Of a stretch of 64,000 bases of DNA, positions 1-8,389 are shown one piece after another. A program made the position numbers and the translations under genes. This DNA is from CAWJNF01 sp963844235 (GTDB lineage Bacteria > Actinomycetota > Thermoleophilia > Gaiellales > Gaiellaceae). Below the pieces are notes generated by a model. It saw only the letters and a program-made list of their open reading frames with translations. It ran no database searches and was not told the DNA's origin. The stretch is from positions 992,001-1,056,000 of the forward strand of contig CAWJNF010000004.1 of NCBI GenBank assembly GCA_963844235.1, read 5' to 3'. Positions within the stretch are counted from its first letter, which is position 1, and each line of letters begins with the position of its first letter.

Positions 1-64
1 ACGTCTGGGGGGAGGTCTGATGAGGCTTCCAGCCCGACGCCGATCACCGGACGAGGAAGACAGC

Positions 65-147
65 GTAGGGGCCGGACATGTCCGGCCCGCAACGACGGCG
101 TCACCCGGCACCGCCACGGTCTCGGGCGGGACATGTCCCGCCCCTAC
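65..147. repeat. 83-bp palindromic intergenic element, copy 1
   Basis: The element starts with GTAGGGGC and ends with its complement GCCCCTAC. Each end also forms its own hairpin around the core GGACATGTCC (65-88 and 124-147). A second copy of exactly the same length lies inverted at 19102-19184. In both cases the element sits 39-48 bp upstream of a gene start and in the same orientation relative to that gene (187 here, pobA at 19053). It looks like a non-autonomous, REP- or MITE-like element. A role in mRNA structure or transcription is possible but not shown. Confidence 0.75.
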
Positions 148-186
148 ATCCGGCTCCGGGCCCGACGTCACGAGAAGGTCCAGGCA

Positions 187-1647
187 ATGAGTGGCCAACC
201 CGCCAGACCGCTCGGCCTGAATCCGTCGAAGATCGTCGCGGTGCACCTCAACTACCGCAGCCGCGCCGAGGAGCGCGGCCGTACTCCGGCTCATCCGTCG
301 TACTTCCTCAAGCCGCCGTCGTCGCTCGCGAACGACGGCGCCGCGATCCTGCGGCCGGCGGGCTGCGAGCTCCTCTGCTACGAGGGCGAGATCGCGCTCG
401 TCGTCGGCACCGCCGCCCGGCGGGTATCCCTCGCCGAGGCCGAGCGCTGCATCGGCTGGGTCACGGCTGCGAACGATCTCGGCGTCTACGACCTCCGCTC
501 GGCCGACAGCGGCTCCAACGTGCTCGCCAAGGGACACGACGGCTTCACTCCCGTCGGGCCGCGGCTCGTCCCGGCAGCCGACCTGCGCCTCGACGACCTT
601 ACGCTGCGCACGTTCGTGAACGGCTCGCTCGTCCAGCAGGGGCACGCGAGCGAGCTGCTGTTTCCCTTCGCGCAGCTCGTCGCCGACCTCTCGCGCGTCA
701 TGACGCTCGAGCCGGGCGATGTCATCCTGACGGGGACCCCGGCGGGCTCACGGCCGCTCGAGCCCGGCGACGCCGTCGAGGTGGCGATCGAGGGAGTGGG
801 AACGCTCCGCAACGAGGTCGTGCAGGACGATACGCCGCTCGCTCCGATCGGCGCCATGCCGAGCGTGAGCCCCGACGTACGCGCTGCGGCGCTGGGCGTC
901 ACCGCACCGCGGCCGGCAGCCGTCTCAGAGGAGGCGCTCGCGGCGCTGCGCCGGGTCTCGACCGCGACGCTGACCACGCAGCTGCAGCGGCGCGGGATCC
1001 GCAACGTTTTCCTGCAGGGACTGCGGCCGGCGCGTCCCGATCTGCGGATGGTGGGCTTCGCCCACACGGTGCGCTACGTGCCGGTGCGCGAGGACGTCGT
1101 CGAGGCGGACACCCGCGAGCTCAACGCGCAGAAGCACGCGATCGAGAGCATCTCGCCTGGCGAGGTGCTCGTGATCGAGGCGCGCCGGGAGGAGGGCGCC
1201 GGCACGATCGGCGACATCCTGGCGCTGCGAGCGCTCCGGCGCGGCGCGGCGGGCATCGTCACCGACGGCGGCCTGCGCGACAGCCCGGCAGTCTCGGGCC
1301 TCGAGATCCCGACCTACTTCCGCGTGCCGCACGCCAGCGTCCTCGGCGTGCTGCACTTCCCGCTCGAGGAGAACGTGCCGATCGCGTGCGGAGGCGTGCT
1401 CGTCATGCCCGGGGACGTGCTCGTGGGCGACGCCGAGGGAGTCGTGGTCGTCCCCGCGCAGCTCGCCGAGGACGTGGCTGCAGACTCGGTCGAGCAGGAG
1501 CTACGCGAGGAGTTCGCGTTCGAGCGTGTCGATGCCGGTGAGAGCATCCGCGGCGTCTTCCCGCTCGGTCCCGAGCGCACCACCGAGTACGAGGCATGGC
1601 GAGAAGCCCGACTCGGACGCCGGGCTGACGCGGACGAGACGTACTGA
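187..1647 (+). CDS. Fumarylacetoacetate hydrolase family / RraA-like fusion protein
   Basis: The 486-residue protein joins two folds. Residues about 15-220 are a fumarylacetoacetase (FAH) domain with the metal ligands E66 and E68 (CYEGE) and D97, and the conserved K115 (AKGHDG). Residues about 245-440 are an RraA-like domain (4-hydroxy-4-methyl-2-oxoglutarate aldolase/oxaloacetate decarboxylase family) with the R364-D365 pair in GGLRD. ATG 187 is preferred over the in-frame upstream ATG 133 because 133 lies inside a repeat and AAGG precedes 187. In the HPA pathway HpaG is made of two FAH domains and decarboxylates and isomerises OPET; here the second half is replaced by RraA. With hpaE and hpaD downstream, a decarboxylase/isomerase plus aldolase role in homoprotocatechuate breakdown is inferred. 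Confidence 0.85.
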   Translation: MSGQPARPLGLNPSKIVAVHLNYRSRAEERGRTPAHPSYFLKPPSSLANDGAAILRPAGCELLCYEGEIALVVGTAARRVSLAEAERCIGWVTAANDLGVYDLRSADSGSNVLAKGHDGFTPVGPRLVPAADLRLDDLTLRTFVNGSLVQQGHASELLFPFAQLVADLSRVMTLEPGDVILTGTPAGSRPLEPGDAVEVAIEGVGTLRNEVVQDDTPLAPIGAMPSVSPDVRAAALGVTAPRPAAVSEEALAALRRVSTATLTTQLQRRGIRNVFLQGLRPARPDLRMVGFAHTVRYVPVREDVVEADTRELNAQKHAIESISPGEVLVIEARREEGAGTIGDILALRALRRGAAGIVTDGGLRDSPAVSGLEIPTYFRVPHASVLGVLHFPLEENVPIACGGVLVMPGDVLVGDAEGVVVVPAQLAEDVAADSVEQELREEFAFERVDAGESIRGVFPLGPERTTEYEAWREARLGRRADADETY

Positions 1648-1678
1648 TTTCCTATATGATCGCCGCCCGAGACGCCCC

Positions 1679-2605
1679 GTGAGATTCCGTACCGACCCCA
1701 GGCAGATCCGCGGCTCGATCGCTCCCGTCGTCACGCCGTTCGCCGAGGACGGCGCCGTCGACCACGAGGCGCTTGCACGCCTCGTCGAGTGGCAGATCGA
1801 GAGCGGCTCCCACGGCATCTCCGTCCTCGGCTCGACCGGTGAGCCGAGCTCCCAGAGCGTGGACGAGCGCGTGGCGGTGCTCGAGACGGCCGCGCGAACG
1901 GTCGCCGACCGGGTGCCGTTCTTCCCCGGGACCGGCTCGGCGCACCTCGGCGAGACCCTGCACGTGACGGCCGCCGCGGAGGCGTTCGGCGCCGACGCCG
2001 TCCTCGTGATCACGCCGTACTACAGCCGGCCCACGCAGCAGGCGCTCTTCGACTGGTACTCGACGATCGCGCGCGAGTTCCCGAGCCTCCCGATCGTCGT
2101 CTACAACGTCCCGGTGCGCACCGCCGTCGACATCCATCCCGAGACCGTCGGCCGCCTGCGCCGGGCGCACGAGAACATCGTCGGGATCAAGGAGACGACG
2201 CGGGACTTCGAGCACGCCTCGTACGTGCTGAACGAGTGCGGGCGGGACTTCCTCGTCTACTGCGGGATCGAGCTGCTCTGCTACCCGCTGCTCGCGATCG
2301 GAGGCGTCGGCCATCTCAGCTGCGTCGCGAACGTCGCTCCCAAGCCGTGCGCCGACCTCTACGACGTCTTCGTCGCTGGCAACCTCGACGACGCGATCCG
2401 CCTCCACTACGAGCTGCATCCGCTCGTCGAGATGGCCTTCGTGGAGACGAACCCCGGGCCCGTCAAGTGGGCGATGGAGCGGCTCGGCCTGCTCGCGTCA
2501 GGCGGCGTGAGGCCACCGCTCTCCTCGCCGGCGCCGGCGAGCCAGGAGCGCATCGCGGCGATCCTGGCCGACGTGGGGCTGCTCGAGACCGCCCGAGCCG
2601 GGTAG
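1679..2605 (+). CDS. Dihydrodipicolinate synthase (DapA) family aldolase/lyase
   Basis: The 308-residue protein has the family's normal length and a class I aldolase TIM barrel. The GSTGE substrate loop, the Tyr of VYNVP and the Schiff-base Lys of GIKET are all visible. GTG 1679 is the only reasonable in-frame start between the upstream stop and the conserved N-terminus. True DapA makes lysine precursor, but this copy lies 4 bp before hpaE and after the FAH-RraA gene. It more likely acts on a 2-oxo acid of the homoprotocatechuate pathway, perhaps replacing the class II aldolase HpaI, which is absent. That substitution is inference. Confidence 0.85.
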   Translation: MRFRTDPRQIRGSIAPVVTPFAEDGAVDHEALARLVEWQIESGSHGISVLGSTGEPSSQSVDERVAVLETAARTVADRVPFFPGTGSAHLGETLHVTAAAEAFGADAVLVITPYYSRPTQQALFDWYSTIAREFPSLPIVVYNVPVRTAVDIHPETVGRLRRAHENIVGIKETTRDFEHASYVLNECGRDFLVYCGIELLCYPLLAIGGVGHLSCVANVAPKPCADLYDVFVAGNLDDAIRLHYELHPLVEMAFVETNPGPVKWAMERLGLLASGGVRPPLSSPAPASQERIAAILADVGLLETARAG

Positions 2606-2609
2606 CCGG

Positions 2610-4130
2610 GTGAGCCAGGCAGCCGATCGGGCCGAGCGCCGGGCGGCCGGGATCGAGGTCCGCCCGCAGCTCCACTACGTGGCGGGCCAGTTTCGGCCGG
2701 GTCGCGAGAGACGGACGTTCGAGACGCTCGACCCGACCACGAACGAGCCCATCGCCGAGGTCGCGGAAGGCCTCGCGGCGGACGTCCACGATGCGGTCGT
2801 AGCCGCTCGCGGCGCGTTCGACGAGGGGCCCTGGCCGCGGCTGAAGCCGCCGGAGCGCGCCGCCGTCCTGCGCCGGATCGCGGCGGCGATCAGAGAAGCC
2901 GCCGACGAGCTCATCGCCCTCGAGATCCTCGACATCGGCATGCCGATCGGGCAGATGCGCGGGCTCGCCGCGCGCGCCGCCGAGAACTTCGACTACTTCG
3001 CCCGCGTCATTCCGGAGCTTGCCGGCGACGCGTACAAGGTCGGCGACGAGTTCATCAACTACACGATCCACAAGCCCGTGGGCGTCGCCGGGCTGATCAT
3101 GCCCTGGAACGCCCCGCTGATGCTCTCGACGTGGCGGATCGCTCCGTGCCTGGCGGCCGGGAACACGATCGTCCTCAAACCGGCCGAGTGGGCGCCGCTG
3201 ACCGCAACGCGGCTCGCCGAGCTGATGGACGAGGTCGGTCTGCCCGAGGGCGTCTTCAACGTCGTGCACGGCTTCGGCGAGACGGCCGGCGCGGCCCTCG
3301 TCGCCCACCCCGGCGTCAACCTGATCTCGTTCACCGGCGAGTCGGCGACGGGCTCGGCCATCATGGCGAACGCCGCTCCGACGCTCAAGCGGCTCTCCTT
3401 CGAGCTCGGCGGCAAGTCGCCGGTGGTCGTGTTCGCGGACTCGGACTTCGACCGGGCCGTCGACGCCGTCGTGGCCCAGATCTTCACGCTCAACGGCCAG
3501 CGCTGCACGGCCGGCTCGCGATTGCTCGTCGAGAAGCCGATGTACGAGGATCTCGTGCAGGCGGTCGCGGCGCGAGCCCGGCAGATCCGCGTGGGCGATC
3601 CCTTCGACGAGGCAACCGAGCTGGGGCCGCTCATCCGCTCGGAGCACCACGAGCGCGTCCTCGGCTTCCTCGACTCCGCGCTCGCGGACGGCGCCCGCCT
3701 GCTCGCCGGCGGCAGCCGCCCACCAGGGCTCGAGCGAGGGAACTTCCTCGAGGCCACCGTCTTCGCCGACGTGACGCCCGCGATGCGCGTGTTCAGCGAG
3801 GAGATCTTCGGGCCGGTCCTCGTGGCGACGCCGTTCACGACCGAGCAGGAGGCGATCGAGCTCGCCAACGCGACCGAGTACGGGCTCGCCGGCTACGTGT
3901 GGACGCAGGACGTCGCGCGCGCCCACCGGGTCGCCCAGGCGATCGACAGCGGGCTCGTCTGGATCAACTCCCAGAACGTCCGCGACCTGCGCACGCCGTT
4001 CGGAGGGATGAAGAAGAGCGGGATCGGCCGTGAGGGCGGCCATTACAGCTTCGAGTTCTACTGCGAGCTGCAGACGATCCACGTCGGCCTCGGAGGCCAC
4101 GCGATCCCGCGCCTCGGGCTCGGAGAGTAG
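2610..4130 (+). CDS. hpaE: 5-carboxymethyl-2-hydroxymuconate semialdehyde dehydrogenase (HpaE-like)
   Basis: This 506-residue NAD-dependent aldehyde dehydrogenase has all catalytic elements: N167 (PWNAP), E265 (ELGGK) and C299 (GQRCT). HpaE oxidises the semialdehyde released by ring cleavage of 3,4-dihydroxyphenylacetate. The family call comes from the fold; the substrate call comes from the adjacent hpaD, which starts 6 bp after the stop. The start is GTG 2610, 4 bp after the preceding stop, so the four genes from 187 to 5135 look like one operon. Other aldehyde substrates cannot be excluded. Confidence 0.85.
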   Translation: MSQAADRAERRAAGIEVRPQLHYVAGQFRPGRERRTFETLDPTTNEPIAEVAEGLAADVHDAVVAARGAFDEGPWPRLKPPERAAVLRRIAAAIREAADELIALEILDIGMPIGQMRGLAARAAENFDYFARVIPELAGDAYKVGDEFINYTIHKPVGVAGLIMPWNAPLMLSTWRIAPCLAAGNTIVLKPAEWAPLTATRLAELMDEVGLPEGVFNVVHGFGETAGAALVAHPGVNLISFTGESATGSAIMANAAPTLKRLSFELGGKSPVVVFADSDFDRAVDAVVAQIFTLNGQRCTAGSRLLVEKPMYEDLVQAVAARARQIRVGDPFDEATELGPLIRSEHHERVLGFLDSALADGARLLAGGSRPPGLERGNFLEATVFADVTPAMRVFSEEIFGPVLVATPFTTEQEAIELANATEYGLAGYVWTQDVARAHRVAQAIDSGLVWINSQNVRDLRTPFGGMKKSGIGREGGHYSFEFYCELQTIHVGLGGHAIPRLGLGE

Positions 4131-4136
4131 CCCGGG

Positions 4137-5135
4137 ATGCCGAGCACCGACTGGATCACGACGCCGTTCGACATCGTGCGCTTGGCCCATGTCGAGCTCG
4201 TCGTCACCGACCTCGACGCGGCGCGGGAGTTCTACGTCGGCCGGCTCGGCCTCGTCCCCACCGCCGAGACGGGCGACGCGCTCTACCTGCGCGGGCTCGA
4301 GGAGCGCCTCCACCACTGTGTCGTCCTACGCCGCGGGCCCGAGCCGCTGGTCGACCACGTGAGCTTCCGTGTCCGCAACCCGGACGACCTCGCGTCGATC
4401 TCGAGCTGGTACGAGGCGCGGGGATGCGCGGTGCACGTTGTCGAGGGTGTCGAGCTCGGCCAGGGCCCGGCCGTTCGGGTGCACGACCCGCTCGGCTTCC
4501 CAATCGAGTTCTTCTACGAGATGGAGCATGTCGAGTGCCTGCTCCAGCGCTACGACGTCTACCGCGGCGCGCGGATAACGCGGACCGACCACGTCAACCT
4601 CTACGTCCCCGACGCGGCCCAGGCCTACGAGCACTACCGCCAGCTCGGCTTCCGCTGCTCGGAGTTCATTGCCGCAGATTCCGACGAGCGACTCGTGGCC
4701 GCGTGGCTCTACCGCAAGCAGACAGTCCACGACGTCGCGCTCACGACCGGCCGTGGGCCGAGACTGCACCACATTGCGTTCACCACCGCCGAGACGAGCG
4801 CGATCACCGTGCTCTGCGACATGCTGGCCGGCGCCCGTCGCGAGAGCGTGATCGAGCGCGGCCCCGGACGGCACGGCGTCTCGAACGCGTTCTTCGTCTA
4901 CCTGCGCGACCCCGACGGCCATCGCATCGAGCTCTTCACGGGCGACTACTACACGGGCGACCCTGACCACGAGCCGATCCGCTGGAGCGCGTCCGACGCC
5001 CGTAGACGGACGTTCTGGGGCCACCACGTTCCCGACAGCTGGTACGAGGAGGGCTCGCTCGTACGTGCGCCGGACGGCCGGCCCGCCGAACTGGCCGAGC
5101 CGATCCTGGACGAGCGGCTGGTAGCGGTCGAGTGA
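4137..5135 (+). CDS. hpaD: Homoprotocatechuate 2,3-dioxygenase (extradiol, type I)
   Basis: The 332-residue protein closely follows the Brevibacterium/Arthrobacter homoprotocatechuate 2,3-dioxygenases throughout, including the motifs RLHH, GRHGVSNAF and DYYTGDPD. Two vicinal-oxygen-chelate modules are present. The metal triad is approximately H152 (TDHVN), H212 (LHHIA) and E265 (HRIEL). The second-sphere catalytic His is H198 (TVHD) and Tyr is Y255. The enzyme opens 3,4-dihydroxyphenylacetate next to the diol to give 5-carboxymethyl-2-hydroxymuconate semialdehyde, the HpaE substrate. The protein is shorter at the C-terminus than the B. fuscum enzyme. Confidence 0.93.
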   Translation: MPSTDWITTPFDIVRLAHVELVVTDLDAAREFYVGRLGLVPTAETGDALYLRGLEERLHHCVVLRRGPEPLVDHVSFRVRNPDDLASISSWYEARGCAVHVVEGVELGQGPAVRVHDPLGFPIEFFYEMEHVECLLQRYDVYRGARITRTDHVNLYVPDAAQAYEHYRQLGFRCSEFIAADSDERLVAAWLYRKQTVHDVALTTGRGPRLHHIAFTTAETSAITVLCDMLAGARRESVIERGPGRHGVSNAFFVYLRDPDGHRIELFTGDYYTGDPDHEPIRWSASDARRRTFWGHHVPDSWYEEGSLVRAPDGRPAELAEPILDERLVAVE

Positions 5136-5207
5136 GCCGCGACGCTCGCACGCTTTGCCCGGAGCCGGCGCCACTTCCGGCCTGACCACGACCTCATGGA
5201 GGAGCCG

Positions 5208-5597
5208 ATGAGCAACGAAGACGTCGTCCGCAGCTTCTACGAGGGGGTCGAGGGCGGCAATCTGCCCGCGGCACTCGACGCTCTCGCGCCCGACGTGGCC
5301 TGGACCGAGATGGCGGGCTTCCCCTACGCGGGGACATACCACGGCCCGGACGCCGTCGTCGAGAACGTCTTCGCCCGGATCGGGAGCGAGTGGGACGGAT
5401 TCCGCTTCGACCTCGACGAGATCGTGGACGGCGGCGACACGGTCGTCGGCGTCGGCACGTACTCGGCGACCTACAAGGCAACGGGACGACCGATGCAGGC
5501 GCGTGTCGTCCACGTCTGGAAGCTGCGTGACGGAAAGGCGACCGCGTTCGAGCAGTTCGCCGACACGCTCAAGGTCGCCGAGGCGCTGGAGGGCTGA
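5208..5597 (+). CDS. SnoaL/NTF2-like protein
   Basis: This is a 129-residue single-domain alpha+beta-barrel protein of the ketosteroid-isomerase-like class, with the typical opening NEDVVRSFYEGVEGG and a closing beta strand rich in aromatic residues. ATG 5208 is preferred over ATG 5196 because GGAGG at 5198-5202 is well spaced for it. Such proteins are small isomerases, hydrolases or ligand-binding accessories; the substrate cannot be read from sequence. It lies 4 bp before the GMC oxidoreductase and is probably cotranscribed with it. Confidence 0.75.
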   Translation: MSNEDVVRSFYEGVEGGNLPAALDALAPDVAWTEMAGFPYAGTYHGPDAVVENVFARIGSEWDGFRFDLDEIVDGGDTVVGVGTYSATYKATGRPMQARVVHVWKLRDGKATAFEQFADTLKVAEALEG

Positions 5598-5601
5598 GAC
5601 C

Positions 5602-7167
5602 ATGACCCCCACCTACACGTGCGACGTCGCGGTCGTCGGCTCCGGCTCGGCCGGCGCCGTCATCGCGCGACGCCTGGTCGACGCCGGGGTCAGCGTGGTG
5701 CTCCTCGAAGCCGGAGAGGCCGACGACAACCCGGCCATCCACGATCCCGCTCGGGTGTGGGACCTCTGGGACGGCCCGGAGGACTGGGGGTACCGCACCG
5801 TTCCTCAGGCGGCCTGCGCCGGGCGAAGGCTCCACCTCCCCCGCGGCCGCGTGCTGGGCGGCTCGAGCGCGCTGAACGGGATGATCTACATCCGCGGTCA
5901 CCGGTCGGACTACGACACGTGGGCCTACCTCGGGAACGGCGGCTGGGGCTACAGAGACGTGCTCCCCCTCTTCAAGCGCTCCGAGGACTTCGACCGCGGC
6001 GCCTCCGACTACCACGGGGAGGGCGGCCCCATGCGCGTGATGGCGCGGTATGAGCCCCATCCCGTCATAGCCGGGGCGGTCGAGGCAGCGCAGGAGGCTG
6101 GCGTCTCGATCAACGACGACCACAACGGCCCCGAGCTGGACGGGGTGGGGTTCGCGCAGCTGACGATCCGGGACGGCGTCCGCGAGAGCACGGCGACGGC
6201 CTTCCTGCGCCCGGTGGGGGGCGCCGAGAGCCTGACCGTGATCACCGGAGCGCGCGCGGTGCGGCTTCTCTTCGAAGGGCCGCGGTGCACGGGCGTCGAG
6301 ATCGCTCGCGACGGAGCTCTCGAGACGGTCGCCGCCGCGCATGAGGTCGTCGCCTGCGCGGGGACGATCGAGTCGCCGAAGCTGCTGATGCTCTCGGGGA
6401 TCGGCGACGGCGCCGAGCTCCGCCGCGTGGGCATCGACGTGCGGGCGCACCTGCCGGGTGTGGGCGAGAACCTGCACGATCACGTGCTCTCCCCGGTCGT
6501 GTACGGGACGGGACGGCCCGTACCTCCGCCCGTGCCGGGCCTGCAGCTCCTCCACGGGCACCTCTTCGCGCACAGCCGGGCCGGTCTCGTCGGACCCGAC
6601 ATCCAGCCGCTCTTCTTCCACATCCCGGCCTATCTCGAGGAGGCAGGAATGGCGGGTCCGTCCGACGGCTTCACGCTCATGGGCGGCGTCGTACGTCCTG
6701 CGAGTCGCGGATCGCTCCGGCTCGCCTCGGCCAACCCGGAGGCAGAGCCGCTGATCGATCCGGCGTATATGAGCCGCGAGGCCGACCTCGACGCGATGGT
6801 CTTCGCGCTCGAGCTCTGCCGCGAGATCGGTCGGCAGCACTCGCTTGCGGAATGGCAGCCGTCCGAGCTCTACCCGGGCGAGGCGGTGAGAGCCCGTGAG
6901 GACATCCGCGACTACATCCGCAGGACAGCGATCACGTACCACCACCAGGTCGGCACGTGCAGCATGGGGCTCGACGAGGCCGCCGTGGTCGACCCCGAGC
7001 TGCGCGTCTACGGAGTCGAGGGGCTGCGAGTCGCGGATGCATCGGTCATGCCCGCTATCACGTCCGGCAACACGCACGCGCCGACGGTGATGATCGGCGA
7101 ACGGGCGGCCGAGCTCGTGCTCCAGGCGCTCGGCGCCACCCGCAGAGAGGAGGCCCTCCATGCCTGA
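5602..7167 (+). CDS. GMC family FAD-dependent oxidoreductase (choline dehydrogenase-like)
   Basis: The 521-residue protein starts with the FAD-binding Rossmann motif GSGSAG at residues 13-18, followed by the GMC signature around RGRVLGGSSALNG. It ends with the catalytic His region HHQVGTCSMG and the NTHAPT segment that supplies the second active-site His. The length is normal. Family members oxidise primary alcohols to aldehydes. The gene overlaps the following monooxygenase gene by 8 bp, so the two probably act in one pathway, with the alcohol substrate unknown. Confidence 0.88.
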   Translation: MTPTYTCDVAVVGSGSAGAVIARRLVDAGVSVVLLEAGEADDNPAIHDPARVWDLWDGPEDWGYRTVPQAACAGRRLHLPRGRVLGGSSALNGMIYIRGHRSDYDTWAYLGNGGWGYRDVLPLFKRSEDFDRGASDYHGEGGPMRVMARYEPHPVIAGAVEAAQEAGVSINDDHNGPELDGVGFAQLTIRDGVRESTATAFLRPVGGAESLTVITGARAVRLLFEGPRCTGVEIARDGALETVAAAHEVVACAGTIESPKLLMLSGIGDGAELRRVGIDVRAHLPGVGENLHDHVLSPVVYGTGRPVPPPVPGLQLLHGHLFAHSRAGLVGPDIQPLFFHIPAYLEEAGMAGPSDGFTLMGGVVRPASRGSLRLASANPEAEPLIDPAYMSREADLDAMVFALELCREIGRQHSLAEWQPSELYPGEAVRAREDIRDYIRRTAITYHHQVGTCSMGLDEAAVVDPELRVYGVEGLRVADASVMPAITSGNTHAPTVMIGERAAELVLQALGATRREEALHA

Positions 7168-8389
7168 CGTCGGCATCGTCGGAGCCGGCACCGCCGGGTT
7201 GCATCTCGCGCTGCTGCTGCAGCAGCGGGGGCTCGAACCGACGCTCTATGCAGAGCGGACGGCAGACGAGCTGCGCGAGGGACGGCTGCCGAACACGGTG
7301 GCGCACCATCATCACACACGCGCTCGTGAGCGAGAGCTCGGGGTCAACCACTGGGACGACTCGGGCCCGTCGTACGGCCGCCACTATCACTACTTCCACG
7401 TCGAGCCACCGCTCGAGTTCCCCGGCGACTTCTCCAACCCGAGCCTTGCCGTCGACTACCGTCTCTACGTCCCGGCGCTGCTGGAGGACTTCGAGCAACG
7501 CGGCGGGAAAGTCGTCTCCGGTGCGGTGACCGTCAGCGAGCTCGATCGGCTGGCCCATCGGCACGACCTGGTCGTGGTCGCGACCGGCCGCGGCGGCTTC
7601 GGCGAGCTGTTCCCGGTCGTGCCCGACCGCTCGCCCCACACCGAGCCGCTGCGGCTCCTCTCCGCGGGCCTCTACACGGGCGTCGCCTACACCGAGCCGC
7701 TCGGCGTCACCTTCGCGGTGTCGCCGGGACACGCCGAGATCATCGAGATCCCGATCCAGACGTTCGAGGGCAACGCGACGACACTGCTCTTCGAGTGCGT
7801 CCCCGGAGGAGACCTCGAGGCCCTCGCCCGCACGCCGTACTCGGACGACCCCAAGGCGTACGAGCGCCTCGCGCTCGAGAAGCTGCGCGCGCACTTCCCG
7901 CCCATCTTCGCGCGAGCCGACCCGGCGGCCTTCGGCCTGACACGGCCGAGCAGCATCCTCCAGGGCGCCGTTACGCCGACGGTGCGGGAATCGCACGTGA
8001 GGCTCGCGAACCGTCGCTATGCGATCGCGCTCGGCGACGCGCACGTGGTCGTCGACCCCGTCGTCGGCCAGGGCGCCAACGCGGCCTCGTTCGCCGCCTT
8101 CGCGCTCGGCGAGGAGATCCTGGCCGGCGGGCCGATCGACGAGGCGTTCTGTGCAAGGGTCGACGACCGTCGCCTCGGGTTCGTCATGGGGGTCTCCGAC
8201 TGGACGAGCTTCATGCTGGCGCCGGAGCCACACCTGTTCGAGCTCGTGGGAGCGATGTCGCAGAACAAGGCGCTCTGCGACGACTTCACCGACAACTTCA
8301 ACCGCCCCGACCTCCAGTGGGAGCATCTGAGGAGCCGCGAGGCGACGGCGGCGTACATCGGCGCGTTCGTGCCGAGCTCCGTCGCGTGA
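7160..8389 (+). CDS. StyA-like FAD-dependent monooxygenase
   Basis: The 409-residue protein begins with GAGTAGLHLALLL, a dinucleotide-binding motif, and continues with the layout of the oxygenase component of styrene monooxygenase (StyA, about 415 residues). The late DPVVGQGAN segment is the expected flavin-contact region. StyA epoxidises vinyl aromatics using FADH2 from a separate reductase, StyB. No reductase gene is adjacent; HpaC-like reductases encoded at 42.5 and 50.3 kb could serve. Strong Shine-Dalgarno AGGAGG precedes ATG 7160. Styrene itself is only a guess as substrate. Confidence 0.8.
   Translation: MPDVGIVGAGTAGLHLALLLQQRGLEPTLYAERTADELREGRLPNTVAHHHHTRARERELGVNHWDDSGPSYGRHYHYFHVEPPLEFPGDFSNPSLAVDYRLYVPALLEDFEQRGGKVVSGAVTVSELDRLAHRHDLVVVATGRGGFGELFPVVPDRSPHTEPLRLLSAGLYTGVAYTEPLGVTFAVSPGHAEIIEIPIQTFEGNATTLLFECVPGGDLEALARTPYSDDPKAYERLALEKLRAHFPPIFARADPAAFGLTRPSSILQGAVTPTVRESHVRLANRRYAIALGDAHVVVDPVVGQGANAASFAAFALGEEILAGGPIDEAFCARVDDRRLGFVMGVSDWTSFMLAPEPHLFELVGAMSQNKALCDDFTDNFNRPDLQWEHLRSREATAAYIGAFVPSSVA

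Noticed and set aside
1650..1664. CTATATGATCG before the DapA-like gene as a GntR site or -10 box.
   Set aside because: It resembles the TATACGAT strings at 10642 and 12363 only weakly, and no matching -35 element or dyad is visible.
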